Below are positions 18,529 to 28,104 of a stretch of 64,000 nt of DNA, one piece after another (the first letter of the stretch is position 1; the number at the start of each line of letters is the position of its first letter). Source of the DNA: Burkholderia paludis (GTDB lineage: Bacteria; Pseudomonadota; Gammaproteobacteria; Burkholderiales; Burkholderiaceae); the NCBI RefSeq assembly GCF_000732615.1, contig NZ_JPGL01000010.1, positions 62,001 to 126,000 on the forward strand, read 5' to 3'. The notes beneath the pieces were generated by a model. That model did not search any database. It saw only the letters and a list, made by a program, of their open reading frames with translations, and was not told where the DNA came from. Made by a program: the position numbers and the translations under genes.

Positions 18529-18644
18529 GCGGCGACGCCGCCTGCGGCAAAGCAGAAGGCATGCGACACGGCCGCGCCGCATGCAGGCGCAAGGACGATC
18601 CGACCGGCCGGCGGCCACGCGCCGCCGCCGGTTGTCGTTCGCCC

Positions 18645-18664
18645 CGCGCATGCGCGCATGCGCG
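18645..18664. repeat. Perfect 20-bp palindrome between convergent genes
   Basis: The sequence cgcgcatgcgcgcatgcgcg equals its own reverse complement. It sits between the convergent ABC ATPase stop (18528) and the pntB stop (18671). It could help stop transcription from both sides, although there is no U-tract. It could also be a chance alternating purine/pyrimidine (Z-DNA-prone) stretch. Confidence 0.5.
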
Positions 18665-18670
18665 CCGCCG

Positions 18671-20083
18671 TCAGCCCTTCAACGCCCCGAACACCTCGTC
18701 CAGCATCTTCTTGGCGTCGCCGAACAGCATCCGGTTGTTGTCCTTGTAGAACAGCGGATTGTCGACGCCCGCGTAGCCCGACGCCATGCTGCGCTTCATC
18801 ACGATCGAGGTCTTGGCCTTCCACACTTCCAGCACCGGCATGCCGGCGATGGGGCTGGCCGGATCTTCCTGCGCCGCCGGGTTCACGATGTCGTTCGCGC
18901 CGATCACCATCGACACGTCGGCCTCGGGGAAATCGGCGTTGATCTCGTCCATCTCCATCACGATGTCGTAAGGCACCTTCGCCTCGGCCAGCAGCACGTT
19001 CATGTGGCCGGGCATGCGGCCCGCCACCGGATGAATCGCGAACCGCACGTCGACGCCCTTCTCGCGCAGCACCTTGGTCAGTTCGTGCACGGTATGCTGG
19101 GCTTGCGCCACGGCCATCCCGTACCCGGGCACGATGATCACGCTCCGGGCCTCGCGCAGCATCTCGGCCGTTTCGAGCGCGCTCACGGCCACCACTTCGC
19201 CGGCCGGTTGCGCACCGCCGCCCGCTGCCGCGGGTGCGCCGCTGCCGGTGCCGAAGCCGCCGGCAATCACGCTGATGAAGTTGCGGTTCATCGCGCGGCA
19301 CATGATGTACGACAGGATCGCACCCGACGAGCCCACCAGTGCGCCGATCACGATCAGCAGGTCGTTGCCGAGCATGAAGCCGGTGGCCGCCGCCGCCCAG
19401 CCCGAGTAGCTGTTGAGCATCGACACCACGACGGGCATGTCCGCGCCGCCGATCGCCATCACCATGTGCACGCCGAACAGCAGCGACACCACCGTCATCA
19501 CGATGAGCGGCGTCATGCCGTCCTGGATCGTTTCCGCATGCAGGAACGCGCGGCCGTAGTAGATCACGATCAGCAGCGCGGCCAGGTTGAGCCAGTGCCG
19601 CGCCGGCAGCAGCAGCGGCTTGCCGCCGATCTTGCCGGAGAGCTTGCCGAATGCGATGACCGAGCCCGCGAAGGTCACCGCGCCGATCAGGATGCCGACG
19701 TAGATCTCCACTTCGTGGATCGCGTGCTCGGCACCCGTGAACTGAACCGACGTATCGATGTAGCTCGCGAAGCCCACCAGGCAGGCCGCCAGACCGACCA
19801 GGCTGTGCATCAGCGCAACCAGTTCGGGCATCTGCGTCATCTGCACCTTCTTCGCGGCGAACAGGCCGACGGCGCCGCCGACGACCAGTGCAGCCACGAT
19901 ATACGGAATGCCTTCGACCGAGACGCGCGGGCCGAGTACCGTGGCGAGCACGGCGATCAGCATGCCGATCATGCCGAGCAGGTTGCCGCGGCGCGCGGTC
20001 TCGGGATTGGCCAGCCCGCCGAGGCTCAGGATGAAGAGGATGGCCGCGCCGATATAGGAGACGGTGGTCAGGTTGGAAGTCAT
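18671..20083 (-). CDS. pntB: NAD(P) transhydrogenase subunit beta
   Basis: The 470-aa protein matches PntB in length and layout: an N-terminal membrane domain of about 8-9 helices and a C-terminal NADP(H)-binding domain III. Domain III contains [16 protein letters not shown] and later [14 protein letters not shown] and [14 protein letters not shown]. With PntA it couples hydride transfer between NADH and NADP+ to proton flow through the inner membrane, mainly supplying NADPH. It begins 13 bp downstream of the pntA stop, so the genes form one operon. Confidence 0.95.
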   Translation of the reverse strand: MTSNLTTVSYIGAAILFILSLGGLANPETARRGNLLGMIGMLIAVLATVLGPRVSVEGIPYIVAALVVGGAVGLFAAKKVQMTQMPELVALMHSLVGLAACLVGFASYIDTSVQFTGAEHAIHEVEIYVGILIGAVTFAGSVIAFGKLSGKIGGKPLLLPARHWLNLAALLIVIYYGRAFLHAETIQDGMTPLIVMTVVSLLFGVHMVMAIGGADMPVVVSMLNSYSGWAAAATGFMLGNDLLIVIGALVGSSGAILSYIMCRAMNRNFISVIAGGFGTGSGAPAAAGGGAQPAGEVVAVSALETAEMLREARSVIIVPGYGMAVAQAQHTVHELTKVLREKGVDVRFAIHPVAGRMPGHMNVLLAEAKVPYDIVMEMDEINADFPEADVSMVIGANDIVNPAAQEDPASPIAGMPVLEVWKAKTSIVMKRSMASGYAGVDNPLFYKDNNRMLFGDAKKMLDEVFGALKG

Positions 20084-20096
20084 CGTTGTCGTCTCC

Positions 20097-21689
20097 TTAC
20101 TTGCGGAACATCGCCAGCATGCGCCGCGTCACCGCGAAACCGCCGAACATGTTGACGGCCGTGAGCGTCAGCGCGCCCACCGCCAGGCCCAGGATCAGCC
20201 CCGACGGACGCCCCTCCGCCGCGGCCTCGCCCAACGGCGGCGCGACCTGCACCAGCGCGCCGATCGCGATGATCGACGAGATCGCGTTGGTGACGCTCAT
20301 CAGCGGCGTATGCAGCGACGGCGTGACGTTCCAGATCACCATGTAGCCGATGAAGCAGGCCAGCACGAACACCGTGAAATGCGACAGGAAGGTGGCCGGC
20401 GCAAACTGGCCGACCAGCAGGAACGCCAGCGCGCCGACGGCGAACACGATCGCGAGCGACTTCGCCGACATCGGCGCGCCGCTGCCGTGACCGTGGCCCT
20501 TGGACGCGGCAGCGGCAACCGGCGCCGCCGCGGGCTTCGGTGCCGCGGCCGGCTGCTGGAGCGGCGGCGGCGGCCAGGTCACGTTGCCTTCCTTGATGAC
20601 CGTGAGGCCGCGGATCGCGTCGTCGTCGAAGTTGACGTCGATCGTGCCGTCCTTGGCCTTGCACAGCTCCTCGACCACGCGCAGCAGGTTGGTCGCATAC
20701 AGCGTCGACGACTGCCGCGCCAGGCGCGATGCGAGATCCGTGTAGCCGACGATGGTCACGCCGTGACGGACCACGGCTTCGCCCGGCACCGTCAGCTCGC
20801 AGTTGCCGCCCTGCTCGCCGGCCATGTCGACGATCACGCTGCCCGGCTTCATCGACTGCACCATCTCGGCCGTGATGAGCTTCGGCGCCGGCTTGCCGGG
20901 AATCAGCGCGGTGGTGATGATGATGTCCGCTTCCCTGGCCTGCTGCGCGTACATCGCGCGCTGCGCCTGCTGGAAGCCTTCGCTCATCACCTTCGCATAA
21001 CCGCCGCCGCCCGAGCCCTCTTCCTCGTAGTCGACCTTGACGAATTCGCCGCCGAGCGACTTGACCTGGTCGGCCACTTCCGCACGCGTGTCGTTGGCGC
21101 GCACGATCGCGCCCAGGCCCGCCGCCGTGCCGATCGCCGCGAGGCCCGCGACGCCCGCGCCGGCGATGAACACCTTGGCCGGCGGCACCTTGCCCGCGGC
21201 CGTGATCTGCCCGTTGAAGTAACGGCCGAATGCGTGCGCCGCCTCGATGACGGCGCGGTAGCCGCTCACGCCGGCCATCGACGTGAGCGCGTCCATCTTC
21301 TGCGCGCGCGACAGCGTGCGCGGCAGCGAATCGATGGCCAGCACCGTGGCCCGCTTCGCGGCCAGCTGCTGCATCAGTTCGGGATTCTGCGCCGGCCACA
21401 CGAAGCCGATCAGCGTGCCGCCTTCGCGCATCAGCGCGACTTCCTCGCTGCTCGGCGGACGGACCTTGAGGACGATGTCGCTGCGGCCCCACAGATCGGC
21501 GGCCGACGGCACGATTTCAGCCCCGGCCGCACGGTAGTCGTCGTCGCTGAAGTTTGCACCGGCGCCGGCGCCGCTTTGCACGGCCACCGGAAACCCCAGC
21601 TTGATCAGCTTCTCGACCACATCGGGAACGGTCGCTACGCGCCGCTCCTCGTGGGCCGTCTCCAGAGGGACCCCAATCAGGTTTGTCAT
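20097..21689 (-). CDS. pntA: NAD(P) transhydrogenase subunit alpha (fused alpha1/alpha2)
   Basis: The 530-aa protein has the alanine-dehydrogenase/PNT fold for NAD(H) (starting [19 protein letters not shown], with the Rossmann segment [21 protein letters not shown]). An Ala/Pro linker (about 385-410) and four C-terminal membrane helices follow. This is the E. coli-type fusion; many proteobacteria split the two parts. The ATG at 21689 is preferred, as upstream in-frame residues look non-coding. It is the first gene of the pntA-pntB operon. Confidence 0.95.
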   Translation of the reverse strand: MTNLIGVPLETAHEERRVATVPDVVEKLIKLGFPVAVQSGAGAGANFSDDDYRAAGAEIVPSAADLWGRSDIVLKVRPPSSEEVALMREGGTLIGFVWPAQNPELMQQLAAKRATVLAIDSLPRTLSRAQKMDALTSMAGVSGYRAVIEAAHAFGRYFNGQITAAGKVPPAKVFIAGAGVAGLAAIGTAAGLGAIVRANDTRAEVADQVKSLGGEFVKVDYEEEGSGGGGYAKVMSEGFQQAQRAMYAQQAREADIIITTALIPGKPAPKLITAEMVQSMKPGSVIVDMAGEQGGNCELTVPGEAVVRHGVTIVGYTDLASRLARQSSTLYATNLLRVVEELCKAKDGTIDVNFDDDAIRGLTVIKEGNVTWPPPPLQQPAAAPKPAAAPVAAAASKGHGHGSGAPMSAKSLAIVFAVGALAFLLVGQFAPATFLSHFTVFVLACFIGYMVIWNVTPSLHTPLMSVTNAISSIIAIGALVQVAPPLGEAAAEGRPSGLILGLAVGALTLTAVNMFGGFAVTRRMLAMFRK

Positions 21690-22043
21690 ATCGTGAACTG
21701 TCAGTAGTGGCCGTCGCAAGGAGTCACGGCCTGCGTTTCAAGTCACCCAACTCAATCCGTGTACGACTACGCCCGGCGGCCGCCAGCACTGCGCCCGCCG
21801 GATTCACACCCTGCCCGCCCCGCGATCGACCGTCTCCGGCAGCCGAACCGGTTCGTTACCGTGCCCGATCCCCCTGCCGGGCATCCGACGTGCAGTTCCG
21901 ATCCGACAAGAACTGCGAAGCATATCGGGGGCCAGATTACTCCCGAAATTTATATTTTGAATAGGCGGGCATTCAATCCATGAATCCCCTGTATGGACGC
22001 ATCGGGACCACAACCGCCCGTTCGTGCGCCGGCGCGGCCCCGG
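21690..22043. promoter_or_regulatory. Probable pntAB promoter region
   Basis: The 354-bp gap lies upstream of pntA. The segment about 21935-21970 is AT-rich (gaaatttatattttgaatag) and is the best promoter candidate. No coding sequence is seen. Confidence 0.35.
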
Positions 22044-22526
22044 TCACCCGGCATCCCGCGTCAGCCGGCGCGCCATCTTCACGATTTCGAGCCGGACCTG
22101 GCTGCGCCCGTGCGAGAAATGCCCCGACCCGACGACCTCGAATCCGTGCCGCTCGTAGAACGACCGCGCATTCGTGGTGGCTTCGAGATATGCGCGCGCA
22201 TGACCGTTGTCCGCAATCGTCGAGACGGCATGTTCCAGCAGCGTGGCGCCGATTCCGCCGCCCGCCGACTGGCCGCGAACGAACAGCTTGGTGACCTCCT
22301 CGCCCGCCGTCTCGACGAAACCGCGGATTCCGCCGTCGTCCGCCACCCAGATCGAGCAATTCTCGACGGCCGCCAGATACATCGACGGATCGCGCCCGTC
22401 CAGCCAGCCTTCGATCTGTTCATGCGTATAGTGCCCGGCGCAGAGCTGGATGACGGAGTCTCGGTGGACGGCGTAGATGTCGTCAACGTCTTGTGCGGCG
22501 GCGGCCCGAATCACCGGGGAATTCAT
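22044..22526 (-). CDS. GNAT-family N-acetyltransferase
   Basis: The 160-aa protein has the GNAT core: VTKLFVRGQSAGGGIGATLLEHAV is the acetyl-CoA motif, and ARSFYERHGFEVVG is the C-terminal signature. The N-terminal segment (YAVHRDSVIQLCAGHYTHEQIEGW) resembles that of the GNAT at 30731, so the two may be related. The substrate is unknown. Confidence 0.85.
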   Translation of the reverse strand: MNSPVIRAAAAQDVDDIYAVHRDSVIQLCAGHYTHEQIEGWLDGRDPSMYLAAVENCSIWVADDGGIRGFVETAGEEVTKLFVRGQSAGGGIGATLLEHAVSTIADNGHARAYLEATTNARSFYERHGFEVVGSGHFSHGRSQVRLEIVKMARRLTRDAG

Positions 22527-22736
22527 TCGTTCGGCTCCCTATGACAGGTTGATCGAAGTTTTGTACGACAACGCGTTGCTTCAGGGGGTCGCGCACGCGC
22601 AACCTTGCGACAGGAATCGGTTTCATGCCCCGCGCGGTTCATCGCGCGAGGCCGGCGTTCGCAACGAGACCGCAAAACGCCGGTGCAGCCGAGTTTAAAG
22701 GAGAACGCGGCGCATGCCGAACCGGCCCGGCCGCGC

Positions 22737-23249
22737 TCATTCGCGCAACGCATCGATGTGCGCGCGGATGCGGCGTGCGCCGTCCTCCGGCGTGCAGGTC
22801 GACGTGTCGATGCACATCGCATACGGCCGCGTATAAGCGGGATGCCCGAACTGGGATCGCGCCATGCCTTCGCCGCGATCCGGCCTCGCGCGCTCGCGCC
22901 GCTCGAGCACGTCCAGCGGGCACGACACGCCGATGACGAAGGTGCGACGCGGCGACAGCGCGGCCAGGCATTCGTCGAGCACGGACGGCTCCCGGAGCAC
23001 GAGATCCAGGACGATCCCGAAATGGCTGGCCGCGAGCCGCTCGAGCGTCGACTGCAGGTTGAGGTGATGCAGCCTCAGCGCCTGCTGCAGCTCGTCGGCC
23101 GACCGCATGTCACGCCGGCGCGACATCTCGACGAACGCGTCCATCGACACGTGGAACATCGGCACGTCCGATTGCTGCTGAAGCGCGCACGCCAGGCTGC
23201 TCTTCCCCGCGCTGGTCGGGCCGTGCAGGACGATGGCGGCGGGTTTCAT
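22737..23249 (-). CDS. Chloramphenicol-phosphotransferase-like P-loop kinase
   Basis: The 170-aa P-loop kinase matches the chloramphenicol 3-O-phosphotransferase fold. Walker A is GPTSAGKSS at 10-18, and a candidate catalytic Asp lies at residue 37 (VSMDAF), the same position as in the Streptomyces venezuelae enzyme. VIGVSCPLDVLERRERAR is the nucleotide/lid segment. The family phosphorylates small hydroxyl compounds, and many members do not act on chloramphenicol. It starts 37 bp after the flippase-like gene stop on the same strand, so the two are probably co-transcribed. Drug resistance is not claimed. Confidence 0.75.
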   Translation of the reverse strand: MKPAAIVLHGPTSAGKSSLACALQQQSDVPMFHVSMDAFVEMSRRRDMRSADELQQALRLHHLNLQSTLERLAASHFGIVLDLVLREPSVLDECLAALSPRRTFVIGVSCPLDVLERRERARPDRGEGMARSQFGHPAYTRPYAMCIDTSTCTPEDGARRIRAHIDALRE

Positions 23250-23286
23250 CGCAAGTGCTCGAAGAAACGGGTTGCCGGCGGCCGCG

Positions 23287-24090
23287 CTAGATCAGCTCGG
23301 CGACGCGCACGATGACGAGCGCGGCCGGCACGAGCACCGCCTGCGCGCACAGCGTGCCGAGCACGCGCGCGCCCGCGAGCGTCGTGATGGCCCGCCGGAA
23401 GCTGTTCTCCGATATCCGGCCTTCGATGACGTCGTCGGTCATGACGGAAACCTGCGGGTCGATGACGACCGCCAGCACGACGGTCGCGAAACCGTTGATG
23501 ACGGACGACAGGTTCGCGCACGTCACGCGCAGGTCGGGCTTCAGGTAACCCGCATACAGCGACGCGAACACGCCGACCGTCCAGATCGCCATCGCGGCGA
23601 CGTTCAGCGCGATGACGCGCCAGGACACGCCCGCGCTCGCGGCCAGTTGCGTGACGTTCTGGCGGGACGGCAATCGCGCGCCGACGCGGAGGTAGTTGAT
23701 CCCGGCGCGGCTGCACGCGTCCAGCAGCAGGCGGGGAATCGAGCGGTTCACCTGGAAGTGCTCGACCGCGCGGCTGAAATAGCGCTGGAACGTGGGAATC
23801 AGGAACGATCCGGCAATGGTCGCCGCGGTCGCGGATAGAAGGAACCATCGAAAATCGGTCAGCAGCCCGCTCCCCATCCGGTGCGCGATGTCCATCTCGA
23901 CGCGCTTCGCGATGAACGGCCCCTGGAAGGAATTCGCCGTCCGCGAGACAAGCGCGATGATCCCGAACAGCGAGAACGACAGCGCGATGCGGCGCGTGCG
24001 CACGCCCGCGATCCGCACGGCATACGCCAGCGTCGCGATCACATGGATGACGAAGGTGAGCCCGCAAATGATCCAAAGCTGACTGTCCAT
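23287..24090 (-). CDS. amj: Amj-family lipid II flippase (DUF2837)
   Basis: The 267-aa membrane protein has about 6 helices. Its N-terminal pattern (a hydrophobic helix, then ATLAYAVRIAGVRTRRIALS, ISLFxIIxLVSRTxN-like spacing and QGPFIAKRVE) matches Bacillus subtilis Amj/YdaH. Amj is a MurJ-independent flippase that moves lipid-linked peptidoglycan precursor across the membrane. I start at the ATG at 24090; an upstream in-frame start adds non-membrane residues. The assignment is from motif recognition. In Burkholderia MurJ is the expected essential flippase, so this would be an alternative or stress-use copy. Confidence 0.75.
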   Translation of the reverse strand: MDSQLWIICGLTFVIHVIATLAYAVRIAGVRTRRIALSFSLFGIIALVSRTANSFQGPFIAKRVEMDIAHRMGSGLLTDFRWFLLSATAATIAGSFLIPTFQRYFSRAVEHFQVNRSIPRLLLDACSRAGINYLRVGARLPSRQNVTQLAASAGVSWRVIALNVAAMAIWTVGVFASLYAGYLKPDLRVTCANLSSVINGFATVVLAVVIDPQVSVMTDDVIEGRISENSFRRAITTLAGARVLGTLCAQAVLVPAALVIVRVAELI

Positions 24091-24212
24091 GCTGTTGCCG
24101 CGTGCGTGACGGGACTCCGAGTGTACCCGAGCGCCCGGCCCGCGCCCGGACAATCAACCGGGCAATGCGGCCGCCGCGCGCATGACGGCCGCGCGATGCG
24201 TGTCGGGCGTCG

Positions 24213-25118
24213 TCACGCGCCGTCATGCGGCGTCGTGCCCCGCGCTTCCTGCAGCACCCATCTCGCAAATGCCTGCACCGGCCCTTCGGCCAGTTCGAGC
24301 GGCTCGGGCAGGACGAGGCAGAAGTGCTTCGTCACCGTCTTGCCTTCGGGCCAGGGCGCGACCAGCCGGCCCTGCTCCAGCTCGGCCCCGATGTAGAGGC
24401 GCGGCACCAGCGCGACGCCCAGGCCGGCCAGCGCCGCTTCGATCAGCATCGAATGAAGGTCGTAGCGCGCGCCGACCGCCGAATTGGTCAGCGCGATGCC
24501 GCACGCCTGGGCATATGCCTGCCACGCGTCAGGATTCTGGCGCCGGTGAAGGCGCGGCAGCGCATCCAGCGACGCCGCCGCCCCGGCGCCGGCCAGCAGC
24601 GCCGGGCTGCACACGGGCACGAGCACTTCCTCCAGCAGCGGATGCAGATGCATGCCCGCCCAGGCCGGATGCTCGAAATGAATGGCCGCGTCGAAACCGC
24701 TGCCGGCCAGCAGGAACGGCTCCATCCGTTCAGCGACATGCACCGTGATGTTCGGATGCCGATCCTGGAACCGCTTCAGCCGCGGGATCAGCCAGCGGGT
24801 GGCGAAGGTCGGAATGGCGGCGATATCGATGCTCGCGCCTTCGACCGGCTGGCCCATCAGGTAAAGGCTGTCCCGTTCCAGCCGGTCGAGGATCTCGCGC
24901 ACCTGCGCCGCGTAGCGCACGCCGTTCGGCGCCAGCCGCACCCGGTTGCCGATCCGCTCGAACAACGCGACGCCCAGAAACGCTTCCAGCCGGCCGATCT
25001 GGCGACTGACGGCGCCCTCGGTCCGCGCCAGCTCCTCGGCGGCGCGGGCGAAGCTGCCGTGTCGGGCCGCGGCCTCGAACGCCTGGAGGGCGGCATTGCT
25101 TGGAATCCTGCGGGTCAT
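24213..25118 (-). CDS. LysR-family transcriptional regulator (GcvA-like)
   Basis: The 301-aa protein has an N-terminal HTH with RIPSNAALQAFEAAARHGSFARAAEELARTEGAVSRQI, the GcvA/AmpR subgroup pattern, and an effector domain after residue about 90. It diverges from the gene at 25288 across a 169-bp gap, so it most likely regulates the downstream oxidoreductase/hydrolase gene set on the plus strand. Confidence 0.9.
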   Translation of the reverse strand: MTRRIPSNAALQAFEAAARHGSFARAAEELARTEGAVSRQIGRLEAFLGVALFERIGNRVRLAPNGVRYAAQVREILDRLERDSLYLMGQPVEGASIDIAAIPTFATRWLIPRLKRFQDRHPNITVHVAERMEPFLLAGSGFDAAIHFEHPAWAGMHLHPLLEEVLVPVCSPALLAGAGAAASLDALPRLHRRQNPDAWQAYAQACGIALTNSAVGARYDLHSMLIEAALAGLGVALVPRLYIGAELEQGRLVAPWPEGKTVTKHFCLVLPEPLELAEGPVQAFARWVLQEARGTTPHDGA

Positions 25119-25287
25119 GGGCGTCTCGTCGGTCGGGGTGCGGCTGGATCGCCAGCTTGAGCAAATATCACTGAAGGCTGACTTTATTTCGTTTTATACG
25201 GTGTAAACGCGAGCTTAGCATTACGTTACCGCACTGAACATCAGACGTTCGCAGCGGAATGTACGCCATCCTCAAAGGACAAACCGG
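25119..25287. promoter_or_regulatory. Divergent LysR-controlled promoter region
   Basis: The segment about 25160-25210 is AT-rich (tgactttatttcgttttata) between the LysR start and the first gene of the plus-strand set. This is where a LysR dimer/tetramer would bind and bend DNA. AAAGGA precedes the 25288 start. Confidence 0.45.
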
Positions 25288-25830
25288 ATGATCTATACCG
25301 TGGAATGCAGCTTCGCCGATCCCGCCAGCGAAGCCGAATGGAACGACTTCTACAGCCTCCAGAAACTGCCCGCCCTGATCTCGGTGAGCGGATTTCACAC
25401 GTCGCAGCGGTTCAAGGCGATCGGCGGCGGGTGCCCCGTCTATCTGGCCGTCCATACGATCGACGACCTCGACGTCCTGACCGGCGACGACTATCGCCGG
25501 AAAGGCGGCGGCAATTTCGCGAAGTGGCAGCAGCACATCACCGACTGGCACCGGAATCTCTACGACGATATCGGCCTCGCGCCGGCGATCGCGCACGACG
25601 AACGCCTCGCGCTTTGTACGGACGGCCCCGATCCGCTGGTCCGGCTGGGCGTCGAACCGCTGGCCCTGCAGGCCGTCGCGCTGGAGCAGCATCCGGCGCG
25701 CCGCTGGCTCGCGGTGCTGCCGCGCGACCGCGCGCCGCGCGACGAACCCCTTCCCGACGGCGTTCACCTTTACGCGCCGATGACGGACCAACTGACGAGC
25801 GCCCGCCCTCTTTCGACCGTCCGGGAGTGA
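25288..25830 (+). CDS. Hypothetical protein, dimeric alpha/beta-barrel-like
   Basis: The 180-aa protein's N-terminal half (IYTVECSFADPASEAEWNDFYSLQKLP... GFHTSQRF) has the EthD/ferredoxin-like pattern of dimeric alpha/beta-barrel proteins that bind or degrade small aromatic or hydroxy compounds. The C-terminal half is not recognised. It is the first gene of a probable operon with the tautomerase 7 bp downstream. Confidence 0.7.
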   Translation: MIYTVECSFADPASEAEWNDFYSLQKLPALISVSGFHTSQRFKAIGGGCPVYLAVHTIDDLDVLTGDDYRRKGGGNFAKWQQHITDWHRNLYDDIGLAPAIAHDERLALCTDGPDPLVRLGVEPLALQAVALEQHPARRWLAVLPRDRAPRDEPLPDGVHLYAPMTDQLTSARPLSTVRE

Positions 25831-25837
25831 GCCTGCG

Positions 25838-26164
25838 ATGCCGAACGTCACTTTCTCGATCGATGCGACGCGGATGCCGGCCGACGCCAGCCTTGCCGAG
25901 CTGTCGCGCGACTGCGTCGAACTCTGCACGCAGGTGCTCGAAGCGGAACGCCGGAACGTTCACGTGATTTTTCTGGCGGTTCGGCACGGGTACGGGCATC
26001 CCGCCTTCGCCGACGTCCGCTACCGCATCGCGCCGTTTCGCACGCCGGCGGTCATGAACCGGTTCATGGAGGCGCTCGACCGCGCCGTCGTTCATCGCAC
26101 CGGCCTCACCGCGCGGATTCGATGCGCCGGTTACACCGAGTCGTCCCTTCACGCACGCAACTAG
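25838..26164 (+). CDS. Tautomerase-superfamily protein
   Basis: The 108-aa protein begins Met-Pro, so removal of Met would expose the N-terminal Pro that acts as catalytic base in 4-oxalocrotonate tautomerase and CHMI-like enzymes. The length suits the CHMI/MIF-like branch more than the 62-aa 4-OT form. It sits between the alpha/beta-barrel gene and the metallo-hydrolase, which fits keto-enol isomerisation of a catabolic intermediate. The substrate is unknown. Confidence 0.6.
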   Translation: MPNVTFSIDATRMPADASLAELSRDCVELCTQVLEAERRNVHVIFLAVRHGYGHPAFADVRYRIAPFRTPAVMNRFMEALDRAVVHRTGLTARIRCAGYTESSLHARN

Positions 26165-26179
26165 CCGATCCGGAGCAGC

Positions 26180-27028
26180 ATGATGTCCACCCTCACCTTT
26201 CCAGGCCAGGCCGTCGGGGATTTCACGATCACCGCCATCAGCGACGGCTACCTCGACGCCAGCCTCGACGTCCTCGCGAATATCGATCCGTCCGACGCGT
26301 CGAACCTGCAGCGCGCCGCCGGGCAGCAGCCCCCTACCGCCGTGCATATCAATTGCTACGTCGTGCGCGGCGCGGGCCGCACCGTGCTCATCGACGGCGG
26401 CGCGGGCGGCTTCCGGCAATGGGGCGGCCGCCTCGGGGCAAACCTCGCGCTTGCCGGCATCGCCCCCGCCGCGATCGACACCATCCTGCTCACCCACGCG
26501 CATCCCGACCATGTCGGCGGGCTGGTGAGCGGCGCGGGACAGGTCGCGTTTCCGAATGCGGAGCTCGTTGTGCATCGGCGTGAAATCGCGTTCTGGCAGG
26601 ACGACGGCAACCTGAGCCGCGCCAGCGAGCGGGCGCGCGGCAATTTCATGATGGCGCGCCGGGTGTTCGACGCCTATCGCGACCGGCTCCGCCTGTTCGA
26701 CGACGGACAGGTGCTCCCCGGCATCCGCGCGCTGCCGCTGCCGGGGCACACCGACGGGCACACCGGATACGTGGTCGAATCCCGCGACCAGGGCCTGCTC
26801 GTGTGGGGCGACGTGGTTCACTTCCCGCACATCCAGATTCGACGGCCGGAGGTATCGATTGCGTTCGATCACGATGCGTCGCTGGCAGTCGCCACGCGGT
26901 CGCGGATTCTCGACCGGGTCAGCTCGGACGGCCTTCTGATCGCCGGCATGCATCTGGGGGAACTCGGGTTCGCACGCATCGAACGAACCGACGGAGGCTA
27001 CGGCTTGCGCTACGCAACGGACGCGTGA
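26180..27028 (+). CDS. Metallo-beta-lactamase-fold hydrolase
   Basis: The 282-aa MBL-fold protein has the zinc motif THAHPDHVGG (H-x-H-x-D-H), the downstream PLPGHTDGHTGY His, and VWGDVVHFPH carrying the bridging Asp. It resembles AHL-lactonase/MBL-fold hydrolases that open lactone or ester rings. GGAGCAGC precedes the ATG (two adjacent ATGs). The gene is 15 bp after the tautomerase, so co-transcription is likely. Substrate is unknown; quorum quenching is possible but not shown. Confidence 0.85.
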   Translation: MMSTLTFPGQAVGDFTITAISDGYLDASLDVLANIDPSDASNLQRAAGQQPPTAVHINCYVVRGAGRTVLIDGGAGGFRQWGGRLGANLALAGIAPAAIDTILLTHAHPDHVGGLVSGAGQVAFPNAELVVHRREIAFWQDDGNLSRASERARGNFMMARRVFDAYRDRLRLFDDGQVLPGIRALPLPGHTDGHTGYVVESRDQGLLVWGDVVHFPHIQIRRPEVSIAFDHDASLAVATRSRILDRVSSDGLLIAGMHLGELGFARIERTDGGYGLRYATDA

Positions 27029-27200
27029 CGCCGCAAGCCGGCGGCGAGTGGCGCGTTTTGAGGGTTATACGACCTTTGCGCCATTCACGCCGCATTCCAT
27101 ACTGCGTGTGGCAGATCGAGCCGGTCACGGCAAAGCGCACGAACGCAACGGCGCTGCGCACTTCCGGCCCGATCCATCACAACGTGGAAAGGAATGGAAG

Positions 27201-27947
27201 ATGAGACTCAGGAACAAATCGGCCTTGATCACGGGCGGCACCAGCGGCATCGGCCTCGCCACCGCGAAGCTGTTCATTGCGGAAGGCGCGCGCGTCGCGG
27301 TAACCGGCCGCGACGAAACCGTGTTTGAGCGCGTGAAGGCCGAGCTCGGCGAACACGCGATCGTTCTCAAGGGCGACGTGCGCTCGCTCCAGGACATGCG
27401 CGCGATCGCCGCGGAGACCCGGAAGACGTTCGGCGGCCTGGACGTCGTGTTCGCCAACGCCGGCTGGGCGTTCCCGTCCGCGCTCGACGACATCGACGAC
27501 GCACTCTACGACGAGATCATGGACATCAACGTCAGGGGCGTGGTGTACACGCTGCAAGCGGTGCTGCCGGACTTGCGCGCGGGTTCGTCCGTCATCCTGA
27601 ATACCTCGTTCGTCGCGCAGACCGGCAAGCATGGCATCTCGTTGACCGCGGCCGCGAAGGCCGCCGTGCGATCGCTCGCCCGCAGCTGGTCCCACGAGTT
27701 TCTCGACCGGAAGATCCGCTTCAACGCGATCGCCCCCGGCGCGATCGACACGCCCCTGATCGCGAAGTGGGGCATGCCCGACGACTGGGTTCGCGACCGC
27801 AAGGCCGAATTCGCCGCAGCCATCCCGGTGGGCCGCATGGGCCGCGCCGAAGACATCGCCCATGCGGCGCTCTATCTCGCCAGCGACGAATCCGCTTACG
27901 TCGTCGGCGCCGAACTGGTCGTCGACGGCGGCGCGTCGCAGCTATAG
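27201..27947 (+). CDS. Short-chain dehydrogenase/reductase lacking the catalytic Tyr
   Basis: The 248-aa classical SDR has the cofactor motif TGGTSGIG (11-18), NAG at about 86-88, the catalytic-region Ser around NTSFVAQ, and the C-terminal SAYVVGAELVVDGGAS. The usual YxxxK reads TAAAK (Thr at about 149, Lys 153), so the catalytic tyrosine is absent. The start is ATG 27201, after ggaaaggaatggaag. The 173-bp gap from the hydrolase suggests an own promoter or loose operon membership. It binds NAD(P) by family rules, but normal dehydrogenase activity is doubtful. Confidence 0.85.
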   Translation: MRLRNKSALITGGTSGIGLATAKLFIAEGARVAVTGRDETVFERVKAELGEHAIVLKGDVRSLQDMRAIAAETRKTFGGLDVVFANAGWAFPSALDDIDDALYDEIMDINVRGVVYTLQAVLPDLRAGSSVILNTSFVAQTGKHGISLTAAAKAAVRSLARSWSHEFLDRKIRFNAIAPGAIDTPLIAKWGMPDDWVRDRKAEFAAAIPVGRMGRAEDIAHAALYLASDESAYVVGAELVVDGGASQL

Positions 27948-28104
27948 GCCCGCGAGCCGCGACGCCCGGGCCGGCCCGGCACATCGTCCGGCCCCGTCCA
28001 CACCCCGATCTCACGTTCGCCACGCCTGCCGCCGTGGCGCTCGTTCAATCCGGCCCGGCCTGGTTACGCCCGCACGGCGGGCCACTGCACAAGGAGCAAT
28101 CATC

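Noticed and set aside
22737-23249. Chloramphenicol resistance gene.
   Set aside because: The fold and Asp37 match, but many members have other substrates and there is no resistance context.
26180-27028. True metallo-beta-lactamase.
   Set aside because: It lacks a signal peptide and sits in a metabolic operon; only the general MBL zinc motif is present.
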